Part shown: in pieces, positions 16,735-25,513 of the stretch
How positions within the stretch are numbered: position 1 is the first letter of the stretch
How the letters are laid out: each line of letters opens with the position of its first letter
From: Bacteroidota bacterium
Lineage (GTDB): Bacteria; Bacteroidota; Bacteroidia; Chitinophagales; Chitinophagaceae
Assembly (NCBI GenBank): GCA_023409975.1
Contig: JAEYQO010000116.1
Location: forward strand, 1 to 43,348
DNA: 43,348 nt
Direction of reading: 5' to 3'
Notes under the pieces: model-generated
Seen by the model: only the letters and a program-made list of their open reading frames with translations
Databases searched by the model: none
Told to the model about the DNA's origin: nothing
Made by a program: the position numbers and the translations under genes

Positions 16735-19700
16735 ATGGTGAAAAAAGCACTTTTACTTTTGTCAGCCTCAGCCTGTCTGGCTGGTACGGCGCAAGCGCAG
16801 ACAGAGCTTCGCTGCCATGCCGACGAGGTGCATCAGGAAATGCTGAAGTGGCATCCTGAAATTGCTCTCAGGGAGCAGCAGCTCAAGGCTGAGATTCAGG
16901 CGCAGTTGCTGAACATGAACCTGTCGAAGTTTAAAACTACAAACTTCTCAGATACCATGTACGTGCCTTTGGTATTTCACATCGTTCACGATTATGGTAA
17001 TGAATATTCCACAGATACAATGATCTACCGCGCCGTACGCGAGATCAATGAGATGTTCAATAGCTGGAATGACGATACTACCAATATCATAGCTCCTTAC
17101 GCAGGGAATATTCCCGGTACTAAGAAGAATTACAAAGCCCGTTCAAGGATTATCTTCAAATTAGCGACGAAAGATCCTCAGGGTAATCCTACCCACGGTA
17201 TCACCCGTAGGAGAACACATCATACTTACGCAGGTAGTGATCAGGCGAAATTGGATGGATGGCCTAACCAATCCTACATGAATATATGGATCGTTAGAGA
17301 CTTTGGTCCGGATCACGCTGGTGCGGCTGCTTATGCATACAAACCACCTGTTGCGGATTTTCGTCCCTGGGCCGATGGTGTAATTGGTAAGTTACAGCAA
17401 AATACCCAGATCAACTATGATAACACCCTTGCGCATGAGTTAGGGCATACACTTAACCTGGATCATCCATGGGGAGGAACCAATAGCCCAGGCGTAGCTT
17501 GTGGTGACGACAATATTGATGATACGCCACCAACCTATGGACACCCACCTCCAGGAGGAGGTAACGGCTGTACTCCAGGTAACCTGTACGACACCCGTTG
17601 TATTTATACTGCAGCAACTATCGGTCTGGATACGCTGGATCAGACTACCGATATCGCAGATGCCCTTACTGGTGTAGGTATCAAGTTTGCAGCATTAGAT
17701 AAGATTTTCCTGGATTCGGTTTATTTCTACCCAACCGCTGCCAATCAACCATATACTATTGTATTGAGGCATAACGGTACCGTTGTCAATTCGCATAGTG
17801 GTATTACAACTGGTTCCCACAATCTGCGGATCATGGGAAGAGATACGACACAATACCTTCCTTCTTATGGCTATTCAGACAATCTGAATAATACAGGTAT
17901 TAGCTTTCAGACCAGAGACACCATTAACATCAATTCACTGATGTTCCGTCCTGTAGATAGCGGCGAAGCCTATCAGATCGTGTTGAAGCATAATGGTTCC
18001 ATCATTAACAGTTATTCGGGTGTAACCTTTAGGGATACTGCCGCTAATCTGAACTGGACTGAAGCACCGGTTAATTTTGGTATTCCGCAGGGTGACACTA
18101 CAGATACTTTCAGCATTGAGTTTGCTGTGAACCCCGGTGTATATCGTGATTCGGTTTTTGGTAATCTAGATACTTCATTCAAACTTGTAAAAATTCTCAA
18201 TCAGGTTTCAACCGGTAAGTATAACTACTTCTTCCGCTGGAATGTTGAAACCTATGATTATGCACAGGTAGCAAAGCTGAACTTCAGATTTGAAGCTGAT
18301 CCGGATACCAGCAGCTACTCACTGGAATTCTCTCAGAACCCAGGAGCCCGCAGGGATGCGGCTACGCTGATGCCGGCGGATTCCTTCCTGTTCGGAGCTA
18401 TCCATTTGAATGACGCCAAAGATACTAATGGTTATTACAACTACTTCTATAACTGGCATTTCAGCTACGGGGATTATAAGAAGGACTATCCTGTAGCTGT
18501 ATATAATGCGCTTTTTGATGATACGCTGACCAGTCCCTCAGTCATTACTGTAAATTATCCCGATACGGTTAATTCACAGAATGTGATGGATTATACGTAT
18601 TGCTCAAAGATGTTCACATATCTCCAGGCGGTGCATATGCGTGCTGCTCTATCGAGTACAACCGCTAATAGAAGTAATCTAAGTACACCACAGAATTTAC
18701 AGGCAACAGGTGCTCTGGATCCATTCCCGGATCTGGCTCCAATTGCTGATTTCTCTGTACCGATCGCTTCTTCGTTTGTTTGTCCTGGTCAAATGGTAAC
18801 TTTCTCCAACAGGAGTTGGAATGATACTATCAAGTCAGTAGAGTGGACGTTCCCCAGCACCGCACAGAATCCAACTTCTAATATGTTTACTCAGTTGTTT
18901 AACAGATTCTACGATCCAGGATGGGCTACTATTTCTCTGAAGGCAACAAGTGATCTGAACGGAGTTGTAAATGGTGGTACAAACACTATTACAAAGTCTG
19001 ACCTGGTTTATGTAGCTGATCCAAATCCTGTGAACCCAGTTGGTTATTTCCAGGAATTTAATCAGAACGGTGATCTGAGCAGGTACCCGATTTTCAACTA
19101 CTTCAATAACAATACAAAGTGGGAGGTGTTGGATAACGTTGGGTACATGGATAACACTTCTATTCGTTACAGAAACTTCGATACCCGCGTTTATCCAATT
19201 AACCAGATTGGTACACCTCGTGGTGATTTCGATGATTTCTTCACCCCTGCTTTCGATCTGGATCAGTTGAGCGGTGCTCCTGTGTATCTGAACTTCTTCA
19301 GCTCTGGTGCTTTCCGTACCAATGTGCTGACGAATATGAATGATACTCTGGAGATAGCCATGGCATATTGTAATAACAACTCAATTTCCAGCTGGACTAC
19401 TGTAAAAACACTGACCCGTCTTGATGTTGGGAATCTGGGTAGCAGAAATGCAGATGTCGAGTTTGTTCCTGGTGGATTCTGGGATTGGAAGGGTCAGAGC
19501 ATTGAGATTAAAAATGTTCCGGCCAACGCTGATGGTAAGGTGTATTTCCGTTTCCGCTTTAAGCCCGGAGTTGACCTAAACAAATCGACCCTGAATTACC
19601 AGACAGGTACCGGACACCATTTTTATCTCGACAGAATTCACTTGTCTAACTGGACAACTGATGTAACTGAACTTGAGCAGAAGGAAACAGGTATCGTATT

Positions 19701-19938
19701 AGCACCAAACCCAACAACCGGTTCAACAAACGTAATCGTAAAGGATTCTAAGAGTGCCACTGCACAGATTCAGGTTACTGACATCACTGGAAAGGTTGTT
19801 TTCACAAAGACAGCAGCACTGAATGGTACTTTCACAAGTATCGAGATTCCAGAGAACGCAGTCAAAGTGAAAGGTGTCTACCTCGTACAGGTGAATACCG
19901 GAACGACTAAGTTCACAGAAAAGCTGGTTGTTTATTAA
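16735..19938 (+). CDS. Secreted M43 (pappalysin-type) metalloprotease with inserted modules and T9SS sorting domain
   Basis: The 1067-residue product has a signal peptide (GTAQAQ), a propeptide region and a zinc site HELGHTLNLDH (H234, E235, H238, H244), followed by the M43-like VACGDDNIDDTPPTYGH. The Met-turn, NVMDYTYCSKMF, lies at M618, about 370 residues later; in ordinary M43 domains the gap is only tens of residues. The insert (about 290-600) contains two diverged pairs: residues 322-356 with 396-428 (HNGTVVNSHSG and HNGSIINSYSG) and 458-525 with 526-590 (FSIEFAVNPG and YSLEFSQNPG). A PKD-like domain (about 665-755), a beta-rich domain (to about 985) and a type A sorting domain (APNPTTGSTNVIV to the end) follow. 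Both catalytic halves look intact, so it is probably active. Confidence 0.88.
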   Translation: MVKKALLLLSASACLAGTAQAQTELRCHADEVHQEMLKWHPEIALREQQLKAEIQAQLLNMNLSKFKTTNFSDTMYVPLVFHIVHDYGNEYSTDTMIYRAVREINEMFNSWNDDTTNIIAPYAGNIPGTKKNYKARSRIIFKLATKDPQGNPTHGITRRRTHHTYAGSDQAKLDGWPNQSYMNIWIVRDFGPDHAGAAAYAYKPPVADFRPWADGVIGKLQQNTQINYDNTLAHELGHTLNLDHPWGGTNSPGVACGDDNIDDTPPTYGHPPPGGGNGCTPGNLYDTRCIYTAATIGLDTLDQTTDIADALTGVGIKFAALDKIFLDSVYFYPTAANQPYTIVLRHNGTVVNSHSGITTGSHNLRIMGRDTTQYLPSYGYSDNLNNTGISFQTRDTININSLMFRPVDSGEAYQIVLKHNGSIINSYSGVTFRDTAANLNWTEAPVNFGIPQGDTTDTFSIEFAVNPGVYRDSVFGNLDTSFKLVKILNQVSTGKYNYFFRWNVETYDYAQVAKLNFRFEADPDTSSYSLEFSQNPGARRDAATLMPADSFLFGAIHLNDAKDTNGYYNYFYNWHFSYGDYKKDYPVAVYNALFDDTLTSPSVITVNYPDTVNSQNVMDYTYCSKMFTYLQAVHMRAALSSTTANRSNLSTPQNLQATGALDPFPDLAPIADFSVPIASSFVCPGQMVTFSNRSWNDTIKSVEWTFPSTAQNPTSNMFTQLFNRFYDPGWATISLKATSDLNGVVNGGTNTITKSDLVYVADPNPVNPVGYFQEFNQNGDLSRYPIFNYFNNNTKWEVLDNVGYMDNTSIRYRNFDTRVYPINQIGTPRGDFDDFFTPAFDLDQLSGAPVYLNFFSSGAFRTNVLTNMNDTLEIAMAYCNNNSISSWTTVKTLTRLDVGNLGSRNADVEFVPGGFWDWKGQSIEIKNVPANADGKVYFRFRFKPGVDLNKSTLNYQTGTGHHFYLDRIHLSNWTTDVTELEQKETGIVLAPNPTTGSTNVIVKDSKSATAQIQVTDITGKVVFTKTAALNGTFTSIEIPENAVKVKGVYLVQVNTGTTKFTEKLVVY

Positions 19939-19962
19939 TTAGTAAACCAGAATAGATTTAGG

Positions 19963-19990
19963 GCGCCCGGTTTTACCGGGCGCTTTTTTT
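19963..19990 (+). terminator. Terminator after the metalloprotease gene
   Basis: GCGCCCGG (19963-19970) and CCGGGCGC (19976-19983) form a GC-only stem around TTTTA, followed by seven T. Confidence 0.95.
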
Positions 19991-20001
19991 ATACCAAACA
20001 C

Positions 20002-20009
20002 TATATTTG
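20002..20009 (+). promoter_or_regulatory. -7 box of the ftsE promoter
   Basis: TATATTTG matches TAnnTTTG. No TTTG lies at the expected upstream position, which is occupied by the preceding terminator's T run. The leader would be only about 12 bases. Confidence 0.45.
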
Positions 20010-20028
20010 TTTGAAATCCGGTGATACT

Positions 20029-20718
20029 ATGAATGAGAAAACCATTTTGTCTCTTAGAAGCGCAAATATCTACCAGGGAAAGAACCTCATCCTGTCGAAC
20101 GTGAACTTTGAAGTACAGCGTGGTGAGTTTGTGTATCTGATCGGTAAAACCGGAACGGGCAAATCAAGTCTGCTGAAAACCTTGTACGGTGATATCTATC
20201 TGAAAGAAGGAGAAGGGCATGTTGCAGGATTCGATCTGAAGAAACTTAAATGGCAGAATATTCCTTTACTGCGACGGAATCTGGGAATCGTGTTTCAGGA
20301 TTTCAGACTGTTGACGGACCGGAATGTGTATGATAACCTGGAATTTGTACTCAAGGCTACCGGTTGGAAGGACAAAGCTTTGATGAAGGAGAAGATTGAA
20401 AACGTACTCTCAAAGGTAGGTCTGAGAAATAAAGGCTTTAAAATGACCTATGAAATGTCCGGAGGTGAACAACAGCGTGTTGATATCGCCCGGGCGTTGC
20501 TAAATAATCCAAAACTTATTCTCGCAGATGAGCCTACGGGTAATCTGGACCCCGATACAACGGATGAAATCATGCAGCTACTGTTTAACATCTGCAGAGA
20601 CTATCAAACTGCTTTCATTATGGCCACACATGATTATTCCATCATTCAAAAATACCCGGCAAGAGTTGTAAGGATAGAACAAGGGGCGGTTAAGGAAGTG
20701 TCTGTTGCAGGTATCTGA
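20029..20718 (+). CDS. ftsE: Cell-division ABC transporter ATP-binding protein FtsE
   Basis: The 229-residue ATPase has Walker A GKTGTGKSS (39-47), Q-loop VFQDFRLL, the signature MSGGEQQRVDIARALL, Walker B LILADEPTGNLDP and switch histidine ATHDY. The FQDFRLL and ADEPTGNLDP wording and small size are characteristic of FtsE, which with FtsX regulates peptidoglycan hydrolases at the septum. ftsX is not adjacent. An in-frame TTG at 20011 is less likely than ATG 20029. The last 29 bases overlap the 3' end of the convergent glycosyltransferase. Confidence 0.88.
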   Translation: MNEKTILSLRSANIYQGKNLILSNVNFEVQRGEFVYLIGKTGTGKSSLLKTLYGDIYLKEGEGHVAGFDLKKLKWQNIPLLRRNLGIVFQDFRLLTDRNVYDNLEFVLKATGWKDKALMKEKIENVLSKVGLRNKGFKMTYEMSGGEQQRVDIARALLNNPKLILADEPTGNLDPDTTDEIMQLLFNICRDYQTAFIMATHDYSIIQKYPARVVRIEQGAVKEVSVAGI

Positions 20719-21829
20719 TGATACGGTCCGCATTCTTCCTGTTACTGTAATGGCGAGACAGTGTTTCTGAACGCTTGTTTTTCAATTCCTCGGTGAACTC
20801 CTGCAGCATAAGCGTTTCTATAGCTTTAGGAAACTCCCGACCTGATTTGCAAACGGTACACAAGGAATCCAATCCCGTTCCGTGAACCATCGCTTCATTG
20901 ACGAGAACGTGGCGACCTCTGAACAGGGCATGTAACAACTTCAGCTTTAAACCCGTATTCTGAAACGTCGGCAAGACATGAATATGGGCATCTTTTACCA
21001 ATTGGTCCATTCCTTCCATAGTTGGATTCACAACCAGTTCGCAGTGTTCCTGCCGGCTGATTAGTTCCTTCAATTCTTCGTCAGGGTTCCGGCCTGCAAT
21101 GACAAATCTGACACCCATAAAGGGTATCACCTCTTTAAGCAGAAACAGGACTGCCTGTCTGTTTTCTGCCAGGGCAAGATTTCCATGGTAAAGACAAAAC
21201 TGTCCCAGCCCCAATTCTGTTTCTACGACATCAAACGGTTGGAATGAGGGGATGTACTCGTGTATGGCCGAAGGGTATAAGGCTTTGAAATGATCATGAT
21301 CATGGAGCGCGACAGTGAAGAATGCGTCGACAGTCGTCAATCGCCGTTCGTAACGCTTCAGAAGAACTGACTCGATGAAATAGTATCCTTTTTTCAGAAT
21401 ATTGTTTTCCCGCTGTCCCAATTGCTCGTAGTAATCTGCTTCTACATTCTGATTTCGAAGGATCTTTATCCTGTCCTTTAATTGGGGATGAGCCAGATAA
21501 TAGCTGGTACTGACGCCATCAAACAATATCGGTGCATCGACTGATAACAGATTTCGGAGCAATTCCGGATGTCTCCTGGAAGCCACCATGTACGGTAGAC
21601 TAAATGAGATCCCATAGATACCCGTCTTTCTCGGGTAGTACCAAACCTTTGCACACAAGGTTTCCAGTGTTTTTGAAGGTTGTCTGTCCCCATACACCGG
21701 GCAATGCAGGTAGATCTCAACCCCTGCGCCAGCGAGACTCCTGATCTTATGGAACACGTCAATGGCCCCTCCATAATCCGGAGGGTAGGGGATGTCAAAC
21801 GCAACGATATGCAGCTTAGTCCTGAGCAA
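20690..21829 (-). CDS. Glycosyltransferase, GT4-like (GT-B fold)
   Basis: The 379-residue product begins with the sugar-transferase signature AFDIPYPPDYGGAIDVF and shows the C-terminal GT-B pattern: LCLYHGNLALAENR-type motif (seen as FCLYHGNLALAENR), FVIAGRNPDEELK, then AHIHVLPTFQNTGLKLKLL, corresponding to the donor-binding region. The substrate is unknown. It starts at TTG within the last 14 bases of the upstream glycosyltransferase, and no in-frame ATG is available upstream, so the two are probably translated as a coupled pair. Its 3' end runs 29 bases into ftsE on the other strand. Confidence 0.82.
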   Translation of the reverse strand: MLRTKLHIVAFDIPYPPDYGGAIDVFHKIRSLAGAGVEIYLHCPVYGDRQPSKTLETLCAKVWYYPRKTGIYGISFSLPYMVASRRHPELLRNLLSVDAPILFDGVSTSYYLAHPQLKDRIKILRNQNVEADYYEQLGQRENNILKKGYYFIESVLLKRYERRLTTVDAFFTVALHDHDHFKALYPSAIHEYIPSFQPFDVVETELGLGQFCLYHGNLALAENRQAVLFLLKEVIPFMGVRFVIAGRNPDEELKELISRQEHCELVVNPTMEGMDQLVKDAHIHVLPTFQNTGLKLKLLHALFRGRHVLVNEAMVHGTGLDSLCTVCKSGREFPKAIETLMLQEFTEELKNKRSETLSRHYSNRKNADRIIRYLQQTLP

Positions 21830-22913
21830 GATCAGCGTACACTTTTAATAAGGTTTTTTCTTCGTGCTGCCAGCAGTATTGCTCCCTGGCTTTGAGACAA
21901 TTGTTCTGAAGTTTCTGGTGATAGTCCCGATTATTCAGAAGCATATTCAAACCAGCAGCGATTTGTTCGGGTGTATGTTCTTCTATTAAATGTGCGATCT
22001 CAAATTCCTTGTTGATTCTTTCATACTCCGGATATTTCATGCATAACTGCGGGACACCGTTGTGCATATAATCAAAAAACCTGTTCGCCAGTGACATCTT
22101 ATTACTCGGTCCAACAGCCTCGAAAAGCGTGATGCCAATCCATGCGTTCAATGTATAATCTCTCAGCAACTCTGGCTCTACATAGCCCTTAAACTCGATT
22201 TTATGTCCGAGGTCGAGTTCCCGGGCAAGCCCAACCGCCTCTTTGAAAAAATTCCCTTCGCCACAAATGATCAGCCTGGCATCCACCAGCTTCATCGCAG
22301 GGATCAGGAATTCAAAGCATCTTCCAACGTTAACAGCACCCTGGTATAGAATATACTTCTCCTTTTTTTCAGGGATCACCAGTGGTCGCAGCACGGTCAT
22401 ATTCCGTACCAGATGGTAATTAACACCATATCGCTCCCTGAATACATCAGCGATATAACCACCCACCGTATACCCGACCGGAAAACGTGGCACAGCAAAT
22501 GCCTCTATCTTTCTCCACATCCGGTAGATGGAAGGTCTTGTTACCACCTCCTGAAGTTCCGTGAACAGTTCATGGGCATCATACACCCGTTTCTTTCTTC
22601 TTAAAACGCTCGCATAATAGACAGGCAGGATAGTATCCAGATCGATAGCACAAATAATATCTGCTTTTCGGAACATTAAGGTGAAAAACAGCTTCACCCA
22701 GTAATCGATATATAGCAGTTTACCCTGCTCCGCGATGATGGGTATGCGTTTTTGTTTAAAAGGTCTTGATGCCAGAGGCTTACTGTTCTTTCTTTTGAAT
22801 CCGATAAGGGTAACATCATAACCAGCCTGAACCAGAGAGGTACAGATCCTGATCATGCGTTGGTCGAAATTCAGATCATTGGTAACAGTGCATACAATAC
22901 GGGGCTTCTTCAT
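21816..22913 (-). CDS. Glycosyltransferase, GT4-like
   Basis: The 365-residue product has the N-terminal NDLNFDQRMIRICTSL motif with a nearby LIGFKR, the acceptor-side YDAHELFTELQEV, and the GT-B donor domain YILYQGAVNVGRCFEFLIPA, LIICGEGNF, IEFKGYVEPELL and an ExxP-like region GPSNKMSLANRFFDY. The YDAHE motif is common in GT4 enzymes acting in surface polysaccharide or glycoprotein assembly. Donor and acceptor are unknown. It is divergent from the next glycosyltransferase, with 70 bases between starts, and overlaps the downstream one by 14 bases. Confidence 0.85.
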   Translation of the reverse strand: MKKPRIVCTVTNDLNFDQRMIRICTSLVQAGYDVTLIGFKRKNSKPLASRPFKQKRIPIIAEQGKLLYIDYWVKLFFTLMFRKADIICAIDLDTILPVYYASVLRRKKRVYDAHELFTELQEVVTRPSIYRMWRKIEAFAVPRFPVGYTVGGYIADVFRERYGVNYHLVRNMTVLRPLVIPEKKEKYILYQGAVNVGRCFEFLIPAMKLVDARLIICGEGNFFKEAVGLARELDLGHKIEFKGYVEPELLRDYTLNAWIGITLFEAVGPSNKMSLANRFFDYMHNGVPQLCMKYPEYERINKEFEIAHLIEEHTPEQIAAGLNMLLNNRDYHQKLQNNCLKAREQYCWQHEEKTLLKVYADLAQD

Positions 22914-22966
22914 TCAGGAGGGAGACAGTATCGGACGTAAAAATAAGCGATTACCAGCAGCCTTGT

Positions 22967-22974
22967 TAACTTTG
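22967..22974 (+). promoter_or_regulatory. -7 box just ahead of the 22984 start codon
   Basis: TAACTTTG matches TAnnTTTG but no TTTG is found about 19 bases upstream. With the usual spacing, transcription would begin within a few bases of the ATG at 22984. Confidence 0.45.
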
Positions 22975-22983
22975 CCCCTGTTA

Positions 22984-24207
22984 ATGGGCAAGCAAAGAAT
23001 TTTGATCGTCTCCAACAGGGTTCCCTATCCCCTGAACGACGGTGGATCGCTGGCTATCCATGCGATGCTGGAAGGGTACCATAAAGCAGGGTGGGAAGTT
23101 TATTTTTTTTCGATGAATACTTCAAGGCACTATGCTCCGGTGAACGAGTTGCCACCCTTATATAGACAAATAGGTTTTGACACATTTGACATTGATACCA
23201 ATGTAAGATTAATGCCCACCCTGCGTAATTTCTTTTTTAGCAGGAAACCCAATCATGTTGACCGTTTCTACGATAAGAACTTCGCCAGCAAACTACAGTC
23301 CGTGTTGTCCATGTTCGAACCCGATTTCGTGCAATTGGAAAGTTTGTATCTGGCAACATACATTCCTGTGATCAGAGAGCAGGCTCAGGCTACAGTCACG
23401 CTCCGCCTCCACAATATCGAATATCAGATCTGGGAGAGGCTTTCCGGCGATCTCTCCACATCCTTCAAGAAATTCTACCTTAAGGATCTAGCGGCACGCA
23501 TCCGGAAGTTTGAGCAGTATGCCTGGAAGCAGGCGGATGTGTTGCTTCCAATTACCCAGTCGGATGCAGAGATCGTAAGGGCAACTGGTGTAGACAAACC
23601 TCTGATTGTAGCGCCATTTGGCATCCGACGTAGTCAGAAACGGGCCACATCCAAAGAACAATGGGTTGGATATCACATAGGGGCAATGGACTGGATCCCC
23701 AACGCTGAAGCTATCACCTGGTTTCTGGAGGAGGTTTGGCCCGAGCTACATAAACAGCAGCCAGGATTTCAGTTCCATTTTGCAGGAAGGAATATGCCGG
23801 GATCATTCCAGAAGTATGAACATGATGGCGTTACTTGTGCCGGGGAGGTAGCGGATGCTGACGACTTCATTGCAGACAAGAAGATCCTGATAGTACCGCT
23901 CCATTCCGGTGGCGGAGTACGTATAAAGATCCTGGAAGCAATGGCGGCCGGCAAACTGGTGATCAGTACATCGATTGGCATGCAGGGGATAGATGGTGTA
24001 CAAGCCGGCAAACATTATCTTCAGGCAGAAACAACAGAGGAATTTATCGCTGCAGTAAACTGGGTTCTGAAGCATAAGGAAGAGGCACAGGCAATGGCGG
24101 GAACAGCTTCGGAAGTGGTGCTGGAATTCTATGATCAGGAGAAGATTATGGACAGGATTGTAAACGGACTACAACAAATAAGGGTCGACCGGAATATGAA
24201 TATTTAG
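22984..24207 (+). CDS. Glycosyltransferase, GT4-like
   Basis: The 407-residue enzyme begins MGKQRILIVSNRVPYPLNDG, the same N-terminal motif class as two other transferases in this cluster. The GT-B C-terminal half shows VGYHIGAMDWIPNAEAITWF, FHFAGRNMP and the donor-binding VPLHSGGGVRIKILEAMAAG. The frame is open 129 bases further upstream, but that part would overlap the divergent gene and reads as unlikely protein. The ATG at 22984 gives the proper family start. It sits upstream of ribBA on the same strand. Confidence 0.88.
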   Translation: MGKQRILIVSNRVPYPLNDGGSLAIHAMLEGYHKAGWEVYFFSMNTSRHYAPVNELPPLYRQIGFDTFDIDTNVRLMPTLRNFFFSRKPNHVDRFYDKNFASKLQSVLSMFEPDFVQLESLYLATYIPVIREQAQATVTLRLHNIEYQIWERLSGDLSTSFKKFYLKDLAARIRKFEQYAWKQADVLLPITQSDAEIVRATGVDKPLIVAPFGIRRSQKRATSKEQWVGYHIGAMDWIPNAEAITWFLEEVWPELHKQQPGFQFHFAGRNMPGSFQKYEHDGVTCAGEVADADDFIADKKILIVPLHSGGGVRIKILEAMAAGKLVISTSIGMQGIDGVQAGKHYLQAETTEEFIAAVNWVLKHKEEAQAMAGTASEVVLEFYDQEKIMDRIVNGLQQIRVDRNMNI

Positions 24208-24258
24208 TGCGGCTGCTTCCATTTTCTTAAAGTTCCTGTTTTTACGTCTGATAGGCTG

Positions 24259-24266
24259 TAACTTTG
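24259..24266 (+). promoter_or_regulatory. -7 box of the ribBA promoter
   Basis: TAACTTTG matches TAnnTTTG; the -33 element is weak. The predicted start near 24273 gives a leader of about 26 bases before ATG 24299. No FMN riboswitch is seen. Confidence 0.5.
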
Positions 24267-24298
24267 CAGCGAATTTTATCTGGCCATTGGCCCTGTAT

Positions 24299-25498
24299 AT
24301 GCTTGATACTATTGAGTCTGCGTTGGAGGATCTGCGAAACGGCAAGTTGCTGATCGTAGTTGATGATGAGGATCGTGAGAATGAGGGCGACTTCGTAACT
24401 GCAGCGCGAAATGTTACTCCCGAGATCATCAATTTCATGTCGAAACACGGCCGCGGACTCATCTGCGCGCCGCTTACTGAACAGCGTTGTGAGGAGTTGA
24501 AGCTGAACCTGATGGTGGAGAACAATACTGTACTCCATCAAACACCGTTTACTGTTTCCGTAGATCTGATCGGGCAGGGTTGTACTACGGGTATTTCAGC
24601 TCATGATCGTGCCAGGACTATACAGGCTCTGATCAATCCGGAGACCAGACCAGAGGACCTCGGTCGCCCCGGTCATATTTTCCCCCTTCGCGCAAAGAAT
24701 GAAGGTGTTCTGAGAAGAACCGGACATACCGAAGCAACGGTGGATCTGGCCAGACTTGCAGGGTTTGAACCAGCCGGTGTGCTGGTAGAGATCATGAATG
24801 ATGACGGCACTATGGCCAGGATGCCTCAGCTATTTGAGATTGCAAAAAAGTTCGACCTTAAGATTATTTCAATAAAAGACCTTATTGCCTACCGGCTACG
24901 GACTGAATCCCTTGTGGTAGAAGACGTGCGTGTTCAAATGCCTACCCGGCATGGTGAGTTTGAATTGATAGCCTTCCGGCAAACAAATACAGGGGAACAT
25001 CATCTTGCTTTAAAGAAAGGTGACTGGGAACCTGATGAACCGGTACTTGTGCGGGTACACAGTTCGTGTTTTACAGGCGATATCCTGCATTCTCTTCGCT
25101 GCGACTGCGGTGAACAGTTGCAAAAGGCCATGCAAATGGTGGAAGACGCAGGTAAAGGCGTAGTGCTCTATATGAATCAGGAAGGCCGTGGGATCGGACT
25201 TCTCAATAAACTCAAGGCTTACAAGTTACAGGAAGAAGGCAAGGATACTGTAGAGGCAAATCTTGCCCTGGGCTTTAAGAATGATGAACGGGATTATGGG
25301 GTAGGAGCTCAGATCCTTCGCCACCTGGGCGTCTCAAAGATCCGTCTGATGACAAACAACCCCCGTAAGCGTGCCGGACTTTACGGGTATGGTCTTGAAA
25401 TTGTGGACAATGTCGCCATAGAAATAGAACCTAATCCATTCAATGAGTTCTATCTTCAAACAAAGCGTGACAAACTGGGACACGAAATCCTGAAGTAA
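24299..25498 (+). CDS. ribBA: Bifunctional DHBP synthase / GTP cyclohydrolase II
   Basis: The 399-residue enzyme makes two riboflavin precursors. The N-terminal half forms 3,4-dihydroxy-2-butanone 4-phosphate from ribulose 5-phosphate; it shows DDEDRENEGDF, GTTGISAHDR-like GCTTGISAHDRARTI, GHIFPLRAK and GHTEATVDLARLAG. The C-terminal half opens GTP; it shows the zinc-binding SSCFTGDILHSLRCDCG, YMNQEGRGIGLLNKLKAY and LMTNNPRKRAGL. Both halves are complete. An in-frame TTG at 24287 is a less likely start. It lies between two glycosyltransferases, and the next gene begins 15 bases after its stop, so it may be co-transcribed with that gene. Confidence 0.97.
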   Translation: MLDTIESALEDLRNGKLLIVVDDEDRENEGDFVTAARNVTPEIINFMSKHGRGLICAPLTEQRCEELKLNLMVENNTVLHQTPFTVSVDLIGQGCTTGISAHDRARTIQALINPETRPEDLGRPGHIFPLRAKNEGVLRRTGHTEATVDLARLAGFEPAGVLVEIMNDDGTMARMPQLFEIAKKFDLKIISIKDLIAYRLRTESLVVEDVRVQMPTRHGEFELIAFRQTNTGEHHLALKKGDWEPDEPVLVRVHSSCFTGDILHSLRCDCGEQLQKAMQMVEDAGKGVVLYMNQEGRGIGLLNKLKAYKLQEEGKDTVEANLALGFKNDERDYGVGAQILRHLGVSKIRLMTNNPRKRAGLYGYGLEIVDNVAIEIEPNPFNEFYLQTKRDKLGHEILK

Positions 25499-25513
25499 AA
25501 CCAAAGCCTCACC

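Noticed and set aside
24208..24298. FMN riboswitch ahead of ribBA
   Set aside because: The leader is only about 26 bases and has none of the conserved RFN-element sequence.
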